This document shows, piece by piece, positions 1-7,118 of a DNA stretch of 14,016 nt; the first letter of the stretch is position 1, and the number at the start of each line of letters is the position of its first letter. The notes below the pieces were generated by a model, which saw nothing but the letters and a program-made list of their open reading frames with translations, was not told the DNA's origin and ran no database searches. The DNA comes from Erysipelotrichaceae bacterium (lineage in GTDB: Bacteria > Bacillota_I > Bacilli_A > Erysipelotrichales > Erysipelotrichaceae). The position numbers and the translations under genes are program-made. Where the stretch lies: NCBI GenBank assembly GCA_017561615.1, contig JAFZBT010000024.1, forward strand, positions 1 through 14,016, in the 5' to 3' direction.

Positions 1-57
1 AATAGAATAGACGTGGTTCCTGAAGGTGCGGTCATTGGAGAGGAAGGTAATAAATGA
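1..57 (+). CDS. 3' end of an unidentified upstream gene (partial)
   Basis: The frame opened at base 1 reads 18 sense codons and stops at TGA 55-57. The tail contains VVPEGAVIGEE, which resembles the hexapeptide-repeat (left-handed beta-helix) end of nucleotidyltransferases such as GlgC/GlgD or of acyltransferases. This is only a resemblance in a very short fragment. The stop overlaps the ATG of the next gene (ATGA at 54-57), so translation of the two genes is probably coupled. The 5' part of the gene lies outside the window. Confidence 0.5.
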   Translation, partial: NRIDVVPEGAVIGEEGNK

Positions 58-563
58 ATAATACATACATAATCAGAGAGGCTGTTGCGGATGATGCGGC
101 GAAAATGATTTCATATCTGAATCAGGTAGGCGGAGAATCAGATTATCTGTTACATGGGAAAAATGAATTTCTTGTTTCGGTTGAAGGCGTAAAACGGAAA
201 CTGGATATGAGCAAAGAGTCGGAGAACAGTATTATTCTGATAGCCCTTGAAAACAATCAGATCATTGCGAGAGCAGAATTAGAGGGATATTATCCGGCAA
301 GAATCCGTCATAGGGCAAAATTCTCGCTTTCAGTAAGAAAGGAGTGCTGGAATCGGGGAATAGGGACAGAAATGATAAAGAGAATATTCGAGCAGGCAAA
401 AAAGATGAAGATCAGAAGCATAGAACTGGAAGCGATCGCTGATAATGAAAGAGGCATTCATCTGTACCATAAAATGGGATTTGCTGATATAGGAATATAT
501 AAAGAGTATTTTTGTGTGAACGGGTTGTTTAAGGATGCTGTAGTAATGCAGAAATTGCTATAG
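54..563 (+). CDS. GNAT-family N-acetyltransferase
   Basis: A 169-residue single-domain GNAT protein, expected to transfer acetyl from acetyl-CoA to an amine on a small molecule or protein in the cytoplasm. Visible features are a beta-strand start (TYIIREAVADDA), the acetyl-CoA pyrophosphate-binding loop RGIGTE at about residues 101-106 (Q/RxxGxG/A type), and the C-terminal LYHKMGF motif at about 137-143 common in RimI-like enzymes. Length is normal for the family. The start is supported by GAGAGGAAGG just upstream and by the 4-base ATGA overlap with the preceding gene. Codon use (many ATA, AGA, AAA) is more A+T-rich than in genes further right. The substrate cannot be told from sequence. Confidence 0.9.
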   Translation: MNNTYIIREAVADDAAKMISYLNQVGGESDYLLHGKNEFLVSVEGVKRKLDMSKESENSIILIALENNQIIARAELEGYYPARIRHRAKFSLSVRKECWNRGIGTEMIKRIFEQAKKMKIRSIELEAIADNERGIHLYHKMGFADIGIYKEYFCVNGLFKDAVVMQKLL

Positions 564-650
564 GATTTTGACGGATTGCGCCGAATAAAGCATCGTCTAT
601 ATGAATAAACAGGTTGTTGATGACGCTGAAGACAATGAGAGGATATAAAG

Positions 651-1016
651 ATGATAAATGAAAGAGTACAAAACTATATAGATGATCATTCTTTCTGTTC
701 AGAGTGTCTTTTCAAGGACTGGAACGCATTTCTTGAACTTCTTTATTCAGAAGGAGGACGTGTTTCCTCCATCCTCTGGTGGGATCACTGCAAGAAGAAT
801 CTGCAGCATCTGTCCGTTGGCGCCGGCGGCTACGCTGATCCGGATGACCTGGAGTACATGTACGCGGAAACACAGTTTTTTGAGAACGGACTGGAGACAA
901 AGTCGCTTGAGGAAATCAAGGAACATATTAACGAAATGAGGGAATCAGGTCTTATTCTGGGGGACAAGTATTTCAGCTTTGATCTGGTGCCGTCCTTCTA
1001 TCTTGATGAACAATGA
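651..1016 (+). CDS. uncharacterised small protein (121 aa)
   Basis: A 121-residue acidic, probably soluble protein with no signal peptide or membrane segment. I do not recognise a named domain. It has two N-terminal cysteines (FCSECLF, about residues 15-21), a Trp-rich patch ILWWDHCKK around 42-50, and a Gly-rich stretch SVGAGGYADPDD around 55-66. The C-terminus (VPSFYLDEQ) is also distinctive. The Cys/His content could bind metal, but no classical spacing is present. A GAGAGG ribosome binding site lies about 10 bases upstream. The 87-base gap from the GNAT gene shows no clear terminator, so the two could be co-transcribed. Confidence 0.75.
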   Translation: MINERVQNYIDDHSFCSECLFKDWNAFLELLYSEGGRVSSILWWDHCKKNLQHLSVGAGGYADPDDLEYMYAETQFFENGLETKSLEEIKEHINEMRESGLILGDKYFSFDLVPSFYLDEQ

Positions 1017-1026
1017 GACCCGGCTC

Positions 1027-1058
1027 CATATTGTCTGATAAGAATAATACAATATGAT
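1027..1058 (+). promoter_or_regulatory. candidate promoter with overlapping inverted repeat
   Basis: A sigma-70-like pair TTGTCT (1031-1036) and TATGAT (1053-1058) is separated by 16 bases and sits about 35 bases before the ATG at 1094. The arms CATATTGT (1027-1034) and ACAATATG (1049-1056) form a perfect 8-bp inverted repeat that overlaps both promoter boxes. The arm centres are 22 bases apart, about two helical turns, which fits a dimeric repressor site. This is inferred from pattern only. Confidence 0.4.
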
Positions 1059-1093
1059 TGAAACCTAAGGACTGCTGAAAAGGAGATCTGAAA

Positions 1094-1711
1094 ATGAACA
1101 AAAAGAGAATGCTGATAATCATGATCCTGGTGGTAATAGTACTGGCGGTAATGGCCCTGTTCAGAAAACCGTGGCTGTATGGCGATCAGGAAGCAATCGA
1201 CTACATGAACGAACACTATTCATTTGAAGACGGAAGAATAGATCATTTAACTTATCTGCAGAAGAAGTATTCACGCGAACTGGGCGATTACATGCAGTAT
1301 TATGTCACATTTGAAAACGGAAAGAAGAGCATCGTCAGGGCTTACGTCAAGATGCATAATCACTTAACTATGATCGGACCGGATTTCTATATCAAGTCAT
1401 GCCGAGTGTTTGACAGAGACATTGTGATGGAACCGGGAAAATACATTGCCATCAGGCGTTTTGATAATACCGCTCCGGTGAGCATAACGGTCAGAAACGT
1501 CGGCACTTATGATCTGCTGAACTATTCTGATGCAGGAGAAGAAATAACCGGCACCTGGCTGCTTGAAGACAATTTTCTTATTCTGAAAAACAATGACGGG
1601 GAAGAGATAATGAGATTCATTACCGATGGATCAGTATTGGTCTTTCAGAAACCGGCAAGTGATAATGACAATGTTTTAATGGAAGATGGGGATGTATTCA
1701 TCCTGGACTGA
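1094..1711 (+). CDS. uncharacterised membrane-anchored protein (205 aa)
   Basis: A 205-residue protein with a short Lys/Arg-rich N-terminus (MNKKR) followed by one strongly hydrophobic helix at about residues 6-22 (LIIMILVVIVLAVMALF), then a polar domain of about 180 residues. This predicts a single-pass anchor with the bulk outside the membrane; there is no lipobox cysteine or obvious signal peptidase site. The outer part is rich in beta-prone segments, but I recognise no domain. AAAAGGAG about 10 bases before ATG supports the start. It probably has its own promoter (1031-1058) and ends before a terminator-like hairpin at 1755-1781. Confidence 0.75.
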   Translation: MNKKRMLIIMILVVIVLAVMALFRKPWLYGDQEAIDYMNEHYSFEDGRIDHLTYLQKKYSRELGDYMQYYVTFENGKKSIVRAYVKMHNHLTMIGPDFYIKSCRVFDRDIVMEPGKYIAIRRFDNTAPVSITVRNVGTYDLLNYSDAGEEITGTWLLEDNFLILKNNDGEEIMRFITDGSVLVFQKPASDNDNVLMEDGDVFILD

Positions 1712-1754
1712 ATGCCGGCTTTCTTCCAGGCTCATTTAGTTTGAATCTCAAGGG

Positions 1755-1781
1755 TAGAGCGGCAGGCTCTATTCTTCTTTT
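1755..1781 (+). terminator. probable Rho-independent terminator
   Basis: A 6-bp stem TAGAGC (1755-1760) / GCTCTA (1766-1771) with a 5-base loop is followed directly by TTCTTCTTTT (1772-1781). It lies 44 bases after the stop of the membrane-anchored protein gene, the expected place. The stem is short, so strength is uncertain. Confidence 0.5.
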
Positions 1782-2032
1782 GGACCGGTGATGTCATGAT
1801 GGCAACACCGTAATATCCGGGTTTGTCTTTATCCTGAGAGCTATCTGGGTTAAAATATTTATATCCTGAAGTGATATCTTTAAATGTTTGAAATAATGTC
1901 AGGAAGATCCGGCTGACCGCAGACTGCACTGATGCCCACCGGGCATTCCAGGCGTCGCTGAATTACTGTGAACTGCCGGAAAGGGGCTGCTGCGGCTCCA
2001 TTTAGCGGAGAAATAAAGGAAGCGTCAGAGAC
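1782..2032 (+). other. non-coding gap with possible gene remnant
   Basis: The gap 1712-2032 carries no confident gene. After the terminator, 1892-2005 is an open + frame of 37 codons ending at TAG 2003-2005, without start codon or ribosome binding site. Its encoded tail (LNYCELPERGCCGSI) is protein-like, with a CxxxxxxxCC pattern, so it may be the decayed 3' end of a lost gene. A minus-strand frame at 1732-1929 (65 codons) also reads through but lacks a ribosome binding site. No clear promoter for the next gene was found. Confidence 0.25.
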
Positions 2033-3136
2033 ATGAAGAGAATACTGCTTGTAACTTCCGCCTATACAGGGGCGGGTCATAAGTCAATAGCCGAGGCACT
2101 GTCGGAACAGTTTTCCCAGATGGAGGAAGTTGAACTGAAGGTCATCGACGGTTTTGAACTGGCCGGTCAGTTCGGCGTAAGACTGGCAAAGCTGTACGGC
2201 ATGATGTCACGTCATGCTACCGTCATGTACAATGCCTCCTGGCGGTATACCATGGCTCATCCGTACCGCTACGCCATTGCCTCTCAGCTGTGCTGGCGCC
2301 GTTTCAGCCAGTGTCTGCGCAGCTATCAGCCTGATCTGATCATCACCGTTCATTCGCTGTTCAACGGTCTGGTCAGCAGGATACTGGAAGGGGAAGGCGC
2401 AGCCATTCCCCTGGCAGTCGTGCAGGCTGATCCGGTCAACATTCATTCTTCCTGGTGCAATACCAAGGCTCAGCTGACCGTCTGTTCGACGGAGGAAGCC
2501 AGGCAGTCCTGCATCAGTCAGGGCATGGACCCTGAAAAACTGACAGTAGTGGGTTTCCCGATTCGCCGTCGCTTTGCTGAAGCGGGAAACAGAGCCGCTG
2601 AATGGTCATATGATGAAAGCCGGCCGCTTAAGTGCCTGCTGATGAGCGGCGGGGAAGGCAATGTCAGCATCAGCAGATATGCTCAGGCGGTGCTGGAACT
2701 GGACAATACCGAAGTCACCGTGATCTGCGGCCGCAACGAAAAGCTCCGCCGGCATCTTGAAGACCTTCTGACACCCCGGTACGGACAGCGCATCCGGATC
2801 CTGGGCTTTACGGAAGACATGGAACAGAAGATGCTGGAAAGCGATCTTCTGATCACCCGGGGCAGTCCCAACAGCCTGTTTGAAGCTGTGGCGGTGAATC
2901 TGCCATTGGTCATTACCGGTCCGCTGCTGGAACAGGAAAGAGACAATCCGCGGCTGATGCAGGAGAATGGACTAGGGGTCATCTGTTATAGCCCGGATGA
3001 ACTGCCGGCAATAATCAATGATCTGCGCCGGGATAACGGAGCAGGACTGATAAGGATAAGAAAAGCTCAGCACGGTTACCGCTGCGCGGAAAATGCCGGG
3101 CAGATAGCCGAAGCGGTGATGGGACTGATAAAGTAA
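2033..3136 (+). CDS. GT28 / MGDG-synthase-type glycosyltransferase
   Basis: A 367-residue GT-B glycosyltransferase resembling monogalactosyl- and processive glucosyl-diacylglycerol synthases (UgtP/YpfP type), which add sugars from UDP-sugars to diacylglycerol at the inner membrane face. The N-terminal domain carries YTGAGHKSIAEAL (residues 11-23), the GxGH lipid-acceptor motif of the family, and ADPVNIHSSW (132-141), matching the usual TDxxxHxxW. The C-terminal nucleotide-sugar domain has LLMSGGEG (202-209) and TRGSPNSLFEA (275-285), followed by the PLLEQERDNPRLMQENG donor-site region. No signal peptide or membrane helix; membrane contact would be peripheral. AAAGGAAG upstream supports this start. 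Family assignment is firm; acceptor and sugar are inferred. It begins a co-directional run to 7087. Confidence 0.85.
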   Translation: MKRILLVTSAYTGAGHKSIAEALSEQFSQMEEVELKVIDGFELAGQFGVRLAKLYGMMSRHATVMYNASWRYTMAHPYRYAIASQLCWRRFSQCLRSYQPDLIITVHSLFNGLVSRILEGEGAAIPLAVVQADPVNIHSSWCNTKAQLTVCSTEEARQSCISQGMDPEKLTVVGFPIRRRFAEAGNRAAEWSYDESRPLKCLLMSGGEGNVSISRYAQAVLELDNTEVTVICGRNEKLRRHLEDLLTPRYGQRIRILGFTEDMEQKMLESDLLITRGSPNSLFEAVAVNLPLVITGPLLEQERDNPRLMQENGLGVICYSPDELPAIINDLRRDNGAGLIRIRKAQHGYRCAENAGQIAEAVMGLIK

Positions 3137-3196
3137 CAGATCAGCAACCGTGATTCTGACTGATTCCGGCAGATGCCACGCAGGAGAAGAAAAGCT

Positions 3197-4552
3197 ATGA
3201 AACTGTATGAACCGAAATATGAAGATCTCTGGTTCCGCCGGCAGATGCTGGAAGATGAGGAGACGATGTCATATAACCACCACTGGGGCGGGACGGTTTC
3301 CTTTCCCCGCAAGGAATGGCAGGAATGGTTTGATCACTGGATAGTGAACCATGACAATAGACGCTGGTACCGCTATCTGCAGGATGAAGATGACCGCTTC
3401 CTCGGCGAGGTGGCATATCATTATGATGAACAACGACAGATCTGGACGGCAGATGTGATCATCTACGCTCCCTTGCGCGGTCAAGGTTACGGCAGCCGGG
3501 GACTGGAAATGCTCTGCAAAGCTGCCCGCCAGGCCGGAATCGAAGTTCTGTATGACGACATTGCCATCGATAATCCGGCTATCGGGCTTTTCCGGAAGCA
3601 CGGCTTTGTTGAAGAGTACCGGACTGATGAAATAATAATGCTGAGGAAAGACCTTGGTGAACGGAAGGGGAATAATGAGATGATACTTGAAACGGAAAGA
3701 CTGAAGCTGAGACACTGGCAGTCTGAGGATGCCGCCGAGCTCTACCGCTATGCCAGCGATCCCCGGGTGGGAACACCGGCCGGCTGGCCGGCTCACCGCA
3801 ATGAAGAGGAAAGCCGGATCGTCATCGACAAGTTCCTCAGCAATCCCACGGACTATGCCATCATCTGGAAACAGACGAATCTGCCCATCGGGGCCATCAG
3901 CCTGAAGTTCAACAGCGATCTGGCCAGCGGTGATGAGGAATGCGAACTGGGTTACTGGCTTGGGGTTCCCTATTGGGGAAGGGGCATCATGCCGGAAGCC
4001 GGCCGGGAAATGCTCAGGCATGCCTTTGAGGATCTGAACATGAAAAGGGTATGGTGCGGTTACTATGAGGGAAACGACAAGAGCCGCCGGGTTCAGGAAA
4101 AGCTGCATTTCCGCTATCATCACACCAGCGATGAGGTCGAGGTGGCTCAGCTGCATGAAAAGCGCTGCGGAGTAGCTAACCTGATCACCAGGGAACAGTG
4201 GCTGGAAGACCGCCGGAAGGCTGAGCAGGCCATCACGGTCAACATCTACTATACCGGCGAAGGGTCGGCAGCCGTTGACTTCATGAAGGAGATGGAATCC
4301 AGCGGCATCGCCGGCAGGATCAGAGCGGAAGAAGGAAATCTGCGCTATGAGTATTTCCTGCCTTCCGATGATCCGCAGACGGTCCTGCTGATCGATTCCT
4401 GGAAAAACCAGGAAGCTCTGGACCGCCATCATGCGACGGAAATGATGCAGCAGATCGTTCTTCTGAGGGAGAAATATGATCTGCACATGAGAGTGGAAAG
4501 ATACGTCAGCGCTGAAGAAAACAGCGGTGACGAAAAATACGCGCGCAAGTAA
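3197..4552 (+). CDS. three-domain fusion: GNAT + RimJ/L-type GNAT + ABM monooxygenase
   Basis: A 451-residue protein joining three normally separate enzymes. Residues 1-155 are a GNAT acetyltransferase with acetyl-CoA loop RGQGYGSRG (94-102). Residues 162-335 are a second GNAT of RimJ/RimL type, starting MILETERLKLR and carrying YWGRGIMPEA (259-268). Residues 346-438 form an antibiotic-biosynthesis-monooxygenase (YgiN-like) domain: ITVNIYYTG, then AEEGNLRYEYF (377-387), LIDSW (398-402) and HH (411-412). An ATG at 3173 would add eight residues but has no ribosome binding site; AGGAG at 3182-3186 favours 3197. At 3663-3670 a GGAAGGGG precedes the in-frame ATG 3680, so the second domain may also be translated separately. 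The next gene follows after 14 bases. Joint function is unknown. Confidence 0.85.
   Translation: MKLYEPKYEDLWFRRQMLEDEETMSYNHHWGGTVSFPRKEWQEWFDHWIVNHDNRRWYRYLQDEDDRFLGEVAYHYDEQRQIWTADVIIYAPLRGQGYGSRGLEMLCKAARQAGIEVLYDDIAIDNPAIGLFRKHGFVEEYRTDEIIMLRKDLGERKGNNEMILETERLKLRHWQSEDAAELYRYASDPRVGTPAGWPAHRNEEESRIVIDKFLSNPTDYAIIWKQTNLPIGAISLKFNSDLASGDEECELGYWLGVPYWGRGIMPEAGREMLRHAFEDLNMKRVWCGYYEGNDKSRRVQEKLHFRYHHTSDEVEVAQLHEKRCGVANLITREQWLEDRRKAEQAITVNIYYTGEGSAAVDFMKEMESSGIAGRIRAEEGNLRYEYFLPSDDPQTVLLIDSWKNQEALDRHHATEMMQQIVLLREKYDLHMRVERYVSAEENSGDEKYARK
3663..3682 (+). promoter_or_regulatory. internal ribosome binding site and start at fusion junction
   Basis: GGAAGGGG (3663-3670) sits 9 bases before ATG 3680-3682, exactly where a stand-alone RimJ/RimL-type acetyltransferase would begin (MILETERLKLR). 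Between them, TAA TGA (3673-3678) lies as tandem stops in the +2 frame relative to the fusion. The layout looks like an old gene boundary converted to a read-through fusion, and it could still allow separate initiation of the downstream domains. Confidence 0.5.
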
Positions 4553-4566
4553 AAGGAGAAAGCAAC

Positions 4567-5079
4567 ATGGAATTCAGGAAAGTGATCAGAAACCGGTACT
4601 CATGCAAGAAGTACAGCGCCCGCCAGGTCGAAGAGGAAAAGCTTGATGCGATCCTTCAGGCCGGCCGGCTGGCTCCGACTGCCAAGAATCTGCAGGAACA
4701 GCATGTCTATGTCATCAGGACACCGGAAATGCTGGCCAGGATCGATGAGGCCACACCCTGCCGTTATGGCGCTCCCACCGTGCTGGTGGTGACCTATGAC
4801 CGCAATAACGTCTTCACCTATCCGGGCGGCCAGCGGACATCAGGCATGGAGGATGCCACCATCGTGGCTACCCACATGATCCTGGCTGCCGCCGATGAGG
4901 GAGTTGACAGCTGCTGGATCAACAAACTTGAGCCGGATGTGCTGGCGGGAATCCTGCAGCTGCCGGAAAACGAAGAAGTCCTGATGATCATGGACCTGGG
5001 TTACGGTACGGATGAAGCAGCACCGCTGCCCAATCACTTTAACCGCAAGCCTCTGGAGGAAACGGTGACCTATCTGTAG
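4567..5079 (+). CDS. nitroreductase-family flavoprotein (short form)
   Basis: A 170-residue FMN-binding nitroreductase-fold protein, expected to reduce nitro, quinone or similar groups with NAD(P)H in the cytoplasm. The N-terminal RNRYSCKKY (residues 8-16) matches the FMN-phosphate-binding R-S-x-R-x-Y motif, and PTAKNLQEQ (37-45) matches the PSxxNxQ flavin-site loop. The C-terminal LGYGTDEAAPLPNHFNRKPLEETV is the usual family ending. Length is at the short end (typical about 170-220). AAAAGGAGA upstream fixes the start. It follows the monooxygenase-containing fusion by 14 bases, suggesting linked redox or detoxification work, which is an inference. The substrate cannot be told. Confidence 0.88.
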   Translation: MEFRKVIRNRYSCKKYSARQVEEEKLDAILQAGRLAPTAKNLQEQHVYVIRTPEMLARIDEATPCRYGAPTVLVVTYDRNNVFTYPGGQRTSGMEDATIVATHMILAAADEGVDSCWINKLEPDVLAGILQLPENEEVLMIMDLGYGTDEAAPLPNHFNRKPLEETVTYL

Positions 5080-5107
5080 ATAGCGGAAAGAAAGCAGGTA
5101 ACGCGAC

Positions 5108-5437
5108 ATGAATGAAGTACGCCAGACGAACATCTACATCGGATTGAATGATTCCGAAACCCATCAGCAGATCCACGAGACGGCCAAGTACATCGACATT
5201 CTGAAGATCGTCTGCCAGAACTATCATGTGGCTTTTTCAGCCACCATGGTCAGCGGCGGGTATTTTCATGATGACGGCACCTACGTGGATGAGAACACTT
5301 TGGTGCTGACTTTGCTGGATGCCGACAAGCAGATCATTCAGGAGATTGCTCAGGATCTGTGCGCCTTCTTCCATCAGGAAAGCGTCATGGTCACGTCATC
5401 GTTATCGGAAATGTATTTTGTCAGGGAGACCATTTAG
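5108..5437 (+). CDS. uncharacterised 109-residue protein
   Basis: A small soluble protein that I do not recognise as a named family. It has an N-terminal strand segment TNIYIGLND (about residues 7-15), a helix TAKYIDILKIVCQNY, then VSGGYFHDDGTYVDENTLVLTLLD (49-72) and a C-terminal helix. This alternation of strands and helices would suit a compact alpha/beta fold of the ferredoxin-like kind, but that is a guess. There is no signal peptide or membrane helix. Only a weak ribosome binding site (AGCAGGT) is seen. It lies 28 bases after the nitroreductase and 14 bases before the epimerase, so it is almost certainly in the same operon. Confidence 0.7.
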   Translation: MNEVRQTNIYIGLNDSETHQQIHETAKYIDILKIVCQNYHVAFSATMVSGGYFHDDGTYVDENTLVLTLLDADKQIIQEIAQDLCAFFHQESVMVTSSLSEMYFVRETI

Positions 5438-5451
5438 GAAAGGATAAGAAA

Positions 5452-6303
5452 ATGAGCGAGGAGAAAACCGTAAAACTGGAAAACGAGTACGTGGAAGCGA
5501 CCGTATCGGAAAAGGCCGCTGAAGTCATCAGCTTCAAGAGGAAGGACAACGGCATTGAAATGATCTGGTGCCGCGATCCCGCCTACTGGTACAACTGCAA
5601 TCCCATTCTGTTCCCATATTACAGCAAGCTTAAAGACGGCAGATATGAGATCGACGGACGGACCATTGAGATGGGCCAGCATGGCTTTGCCCGGCGGGCC
5701 TGGTTCCGCTTCACCAGAGTGGAAAGAGAAAGATGCGAACTGGAGCTGAGCGATGATGAAGACACCTGGGCTCTTTATCCCTTCCATTTCACCCTGAAGG
5801 TCAGATATCAGCTGGAAGGCTGCCGGATCGTGATCAGCTATCAGATCATCAACCGCGACCGCCGGGACCTGCCGTTCAACATCGGCTTCCACCCGGCCTT
5901 CAACTGTCCCTTTACCCCGGACAGGAAGTACGAGGATTACCGCATCGAGTTTGAAAAGTGCGAAGATCTCCGGCATCCGGAAAAGCCGCACCTGACTTCC
6001 GGCAGCAGTTTCACCCTCTGCGATACCCTGGTCGACGGCTCGTATTTCTACGAAGACAGCCAGATAAAGAGCAACTGGTGCCAGCTGACAGATGGCGTTC
6101 ATACCCTGCGGGTAGGCATCGAGGGATATCAGATCCTGGGCTTCTGGAAGAAGAGCACTGACACGCCCTTCATCTGCATTGAACCATGGAGACCGGTCTG
6201 TGACCTCAGGCAGGCCAGAACTTTCCGCGATGACGTGGATAATAACCTGCTGCCGCCCAATCAGCAGTTTGAGTGCTCATATTACTTTGAGATCGTCAGC
6301 TGA
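5452..6303 (+). CDS. aldose 1-epimerase family protein (LacX-like)
   Basis: A 283-residue galactose-mutarotase-fold protein of the LacX branch, expected to interconvert alpha and beta anomers of an aldose or sugar phosphate in the cytoplasm. Family signatures visible are QHGFARRAWF (residues 76-85, with His77), IGFHPAFNCPF (144-154, with His147) and CIEPWRP (242-248, with Glu244), matching the two histidines and the catalytic glutamate of mutarotases. Length is normal. An upstream in-frame ATG at 5359 lies inside the previous gene; ATG 5452 is preferred because AGGAAAGGA directly precedes it and the product then begins like LacX proteins. That ribosome binding site starts at the stop codon of the preceding gene. 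The sugar is unknown. Confidence 0.88.
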   Translation: MSEEKTVKLENEYVEATVSEKAAEVISFKRKDNGIEMIWCRDPAYWYNCNPILFPYYSKLKDGRYEIDGRTIEMGQHGFARRAWFRFTRVERERCELELSDDEDTWALYPFHFTLKVRYQLEGCRIVISYQIINRDRRDLPFNIGFHPAFNCPFTPDRKYEDYRIEFEKCEDLRHPEKPHLTSGSSFTLCDTLVDGSYFYEDSQIKSNWCQLTDGVHTLRVGIEGYQILGFWKKSTDTPFICIEPWRPVCDLRQARTFRDDVDNNLLPPNQQFECSYYFEIVS

Positions 6304-6322
6304 AACAGGGAAGGAGTAAAGA

Positions 6323-7087
6323 ATGATTACCGATGCATTTGACCCTCAGTCAGCAGCCAAGATAAACGTACCGGCAAACGAAAATGCGGTCAAGGTCGAC
6401 GCCGTGATCTACACTTTCTCGCGGATCATCGAGCAGTATGTTCTCGATAACTACGAATGTGAAAAAGTCGGCGAAATGCACAATGCCGGCTGTTCCACCC
6501 CGGTTTACTGCTTTCCCTGTCACGGTCACCGTTTCGGCTTCTTCAAGACCTGGGTGGGCGCTCCGGCCTGCGTGGGAACGGTCGAAGAGGTAATGGGCAT
6601 TCTGAATGCCCGCAAGTTCATTCATTTCGGCGGTGCCGGCTGTCTGGATAAGGAAATAGCGAGAGGCAAGGTCATGGTTCCCACCGCTGCCTACCGGGAC
6701 GAAGGAACCTCATATCACTATGCTCCGGCTTCGGATTACATCACCATAAAGAATGCGCCGATCGTAGCCGGCTTCATGAAGGATAACGGCATACCTTACG
6801 TTCTGGGTAAGACCTGGACTACGGATGCCTTCTACCGGGAAACCGTGAACAACTTCGAAAAGCGCAGAGCTGAAGGCTGCGTTTCCGTGGAAATGGAAGG
6901 TTCAGCCGTTCAGGCGGTCTGCGACTTCCGTGGCCTGGAGGTCTACATGTTCTTCACCGGCGGCGATCTGCTGGACGCTCCCGAGTGGACAGCCCGGCAG
7001 ACCGAAAACCAGATCAAGGACACCCAGCATGATTCCGGGCATTTTGAGATTGCCCTGGCATTGGCTGAGCATGTAGCTGATCTGTGA
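6323..7087 (+). CDS. nucleoside phosphorylase (uridine phosphorylase-like)
   Basis: A 254-residue PNP/UDP-family phosphorylase, expected to cleave a nucleoside with phosphate to a base and ribose-1-phosphate in purine or pyrimidine salvage. Visible signatures are WVGAPACVGTVEEV (77-90, equivalent of the GxGxPS...EEL motif), HFGGAGCL (101-108), VPTAAYRDEGTSYHY (119-133) and CVSVEMEGSAV (186-196), the ExE nucleoside-binding motif. The early GDPxR-type phosphate motif of hexameric enzymes is not obvious, so base specificity is not assigned. AGGGAAGGAG upstream supports the start. It is the last gene of the + run and is followed by a strong terminator 35 bases downstream. Confidence 0.87.
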   Translation: MITDAFDPQSAAKINVPANENAVKVDAVIYTFSRIIEQYVLDNYECEKVGEMHNAGCSTPVYCFPCHGHRFGFFKTWVGAPACVGTVEEVMGILNARKFIHFGGAGCLDKEIARGKVMVPTAAYRDEGTSYHYAPASDYITIKNAPIVAGFMKDNGIPYVLGKTWTTDAFYRETVNNFEKRRAEGCVSVEMEGSAVQAVCDFRGLEVYMFFTGGDLLDAPEWTARQTENQIKDTQHDSGHFEIALALAEHVADL

Positions 7088-7118
7088 AAAACTGTTAATC
7101 GGTCCGATAAGACTTTTG

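Noticed and set aside
601..648. 15-codon open frame ending 2 bases before the 121-residue protein gene
   Set aside because: It has no ribosome binding site and no leader-peptide feature such as repeated codons or an attenuator hairpin; likely chance.
1732..1929. Minus-strand open frame of 65 codons in the 1712-2032 gap
   Set aside because: No ribosome binding site, no recognised domain, and it overlaps the probable terminator of the upstream gene.
1932..1948. Small hairpin ATGCCC-ACC-GGGCAT
   Set aside because: A short stem without a following U-tract and unrelated to a gene end; not treated as a terminator.
3173..3196. Upstream ATG of the triple-fusion gene
   Set aside because: No ribosome binding site precedes it, whereas AGGAG stands before ATG 3197, whose product begins like related acetyltransferases.
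3269..4486. Long minus-strand open frame (405 codons) opposite the triple-fusion gene
   Set aside because: It lies almost entirely antisense to a gene with three clear enzyme domains, has no ribosome binding site or recognisable domain, and reads as a mirror of G+C-rich codon positions.
5434..6102. Minus-strand open frame (222 codons) opposite the epimerase
   Set aside because: Antisense to a gene with conserved mutarotase motifs; no ribosome binding site or domain.
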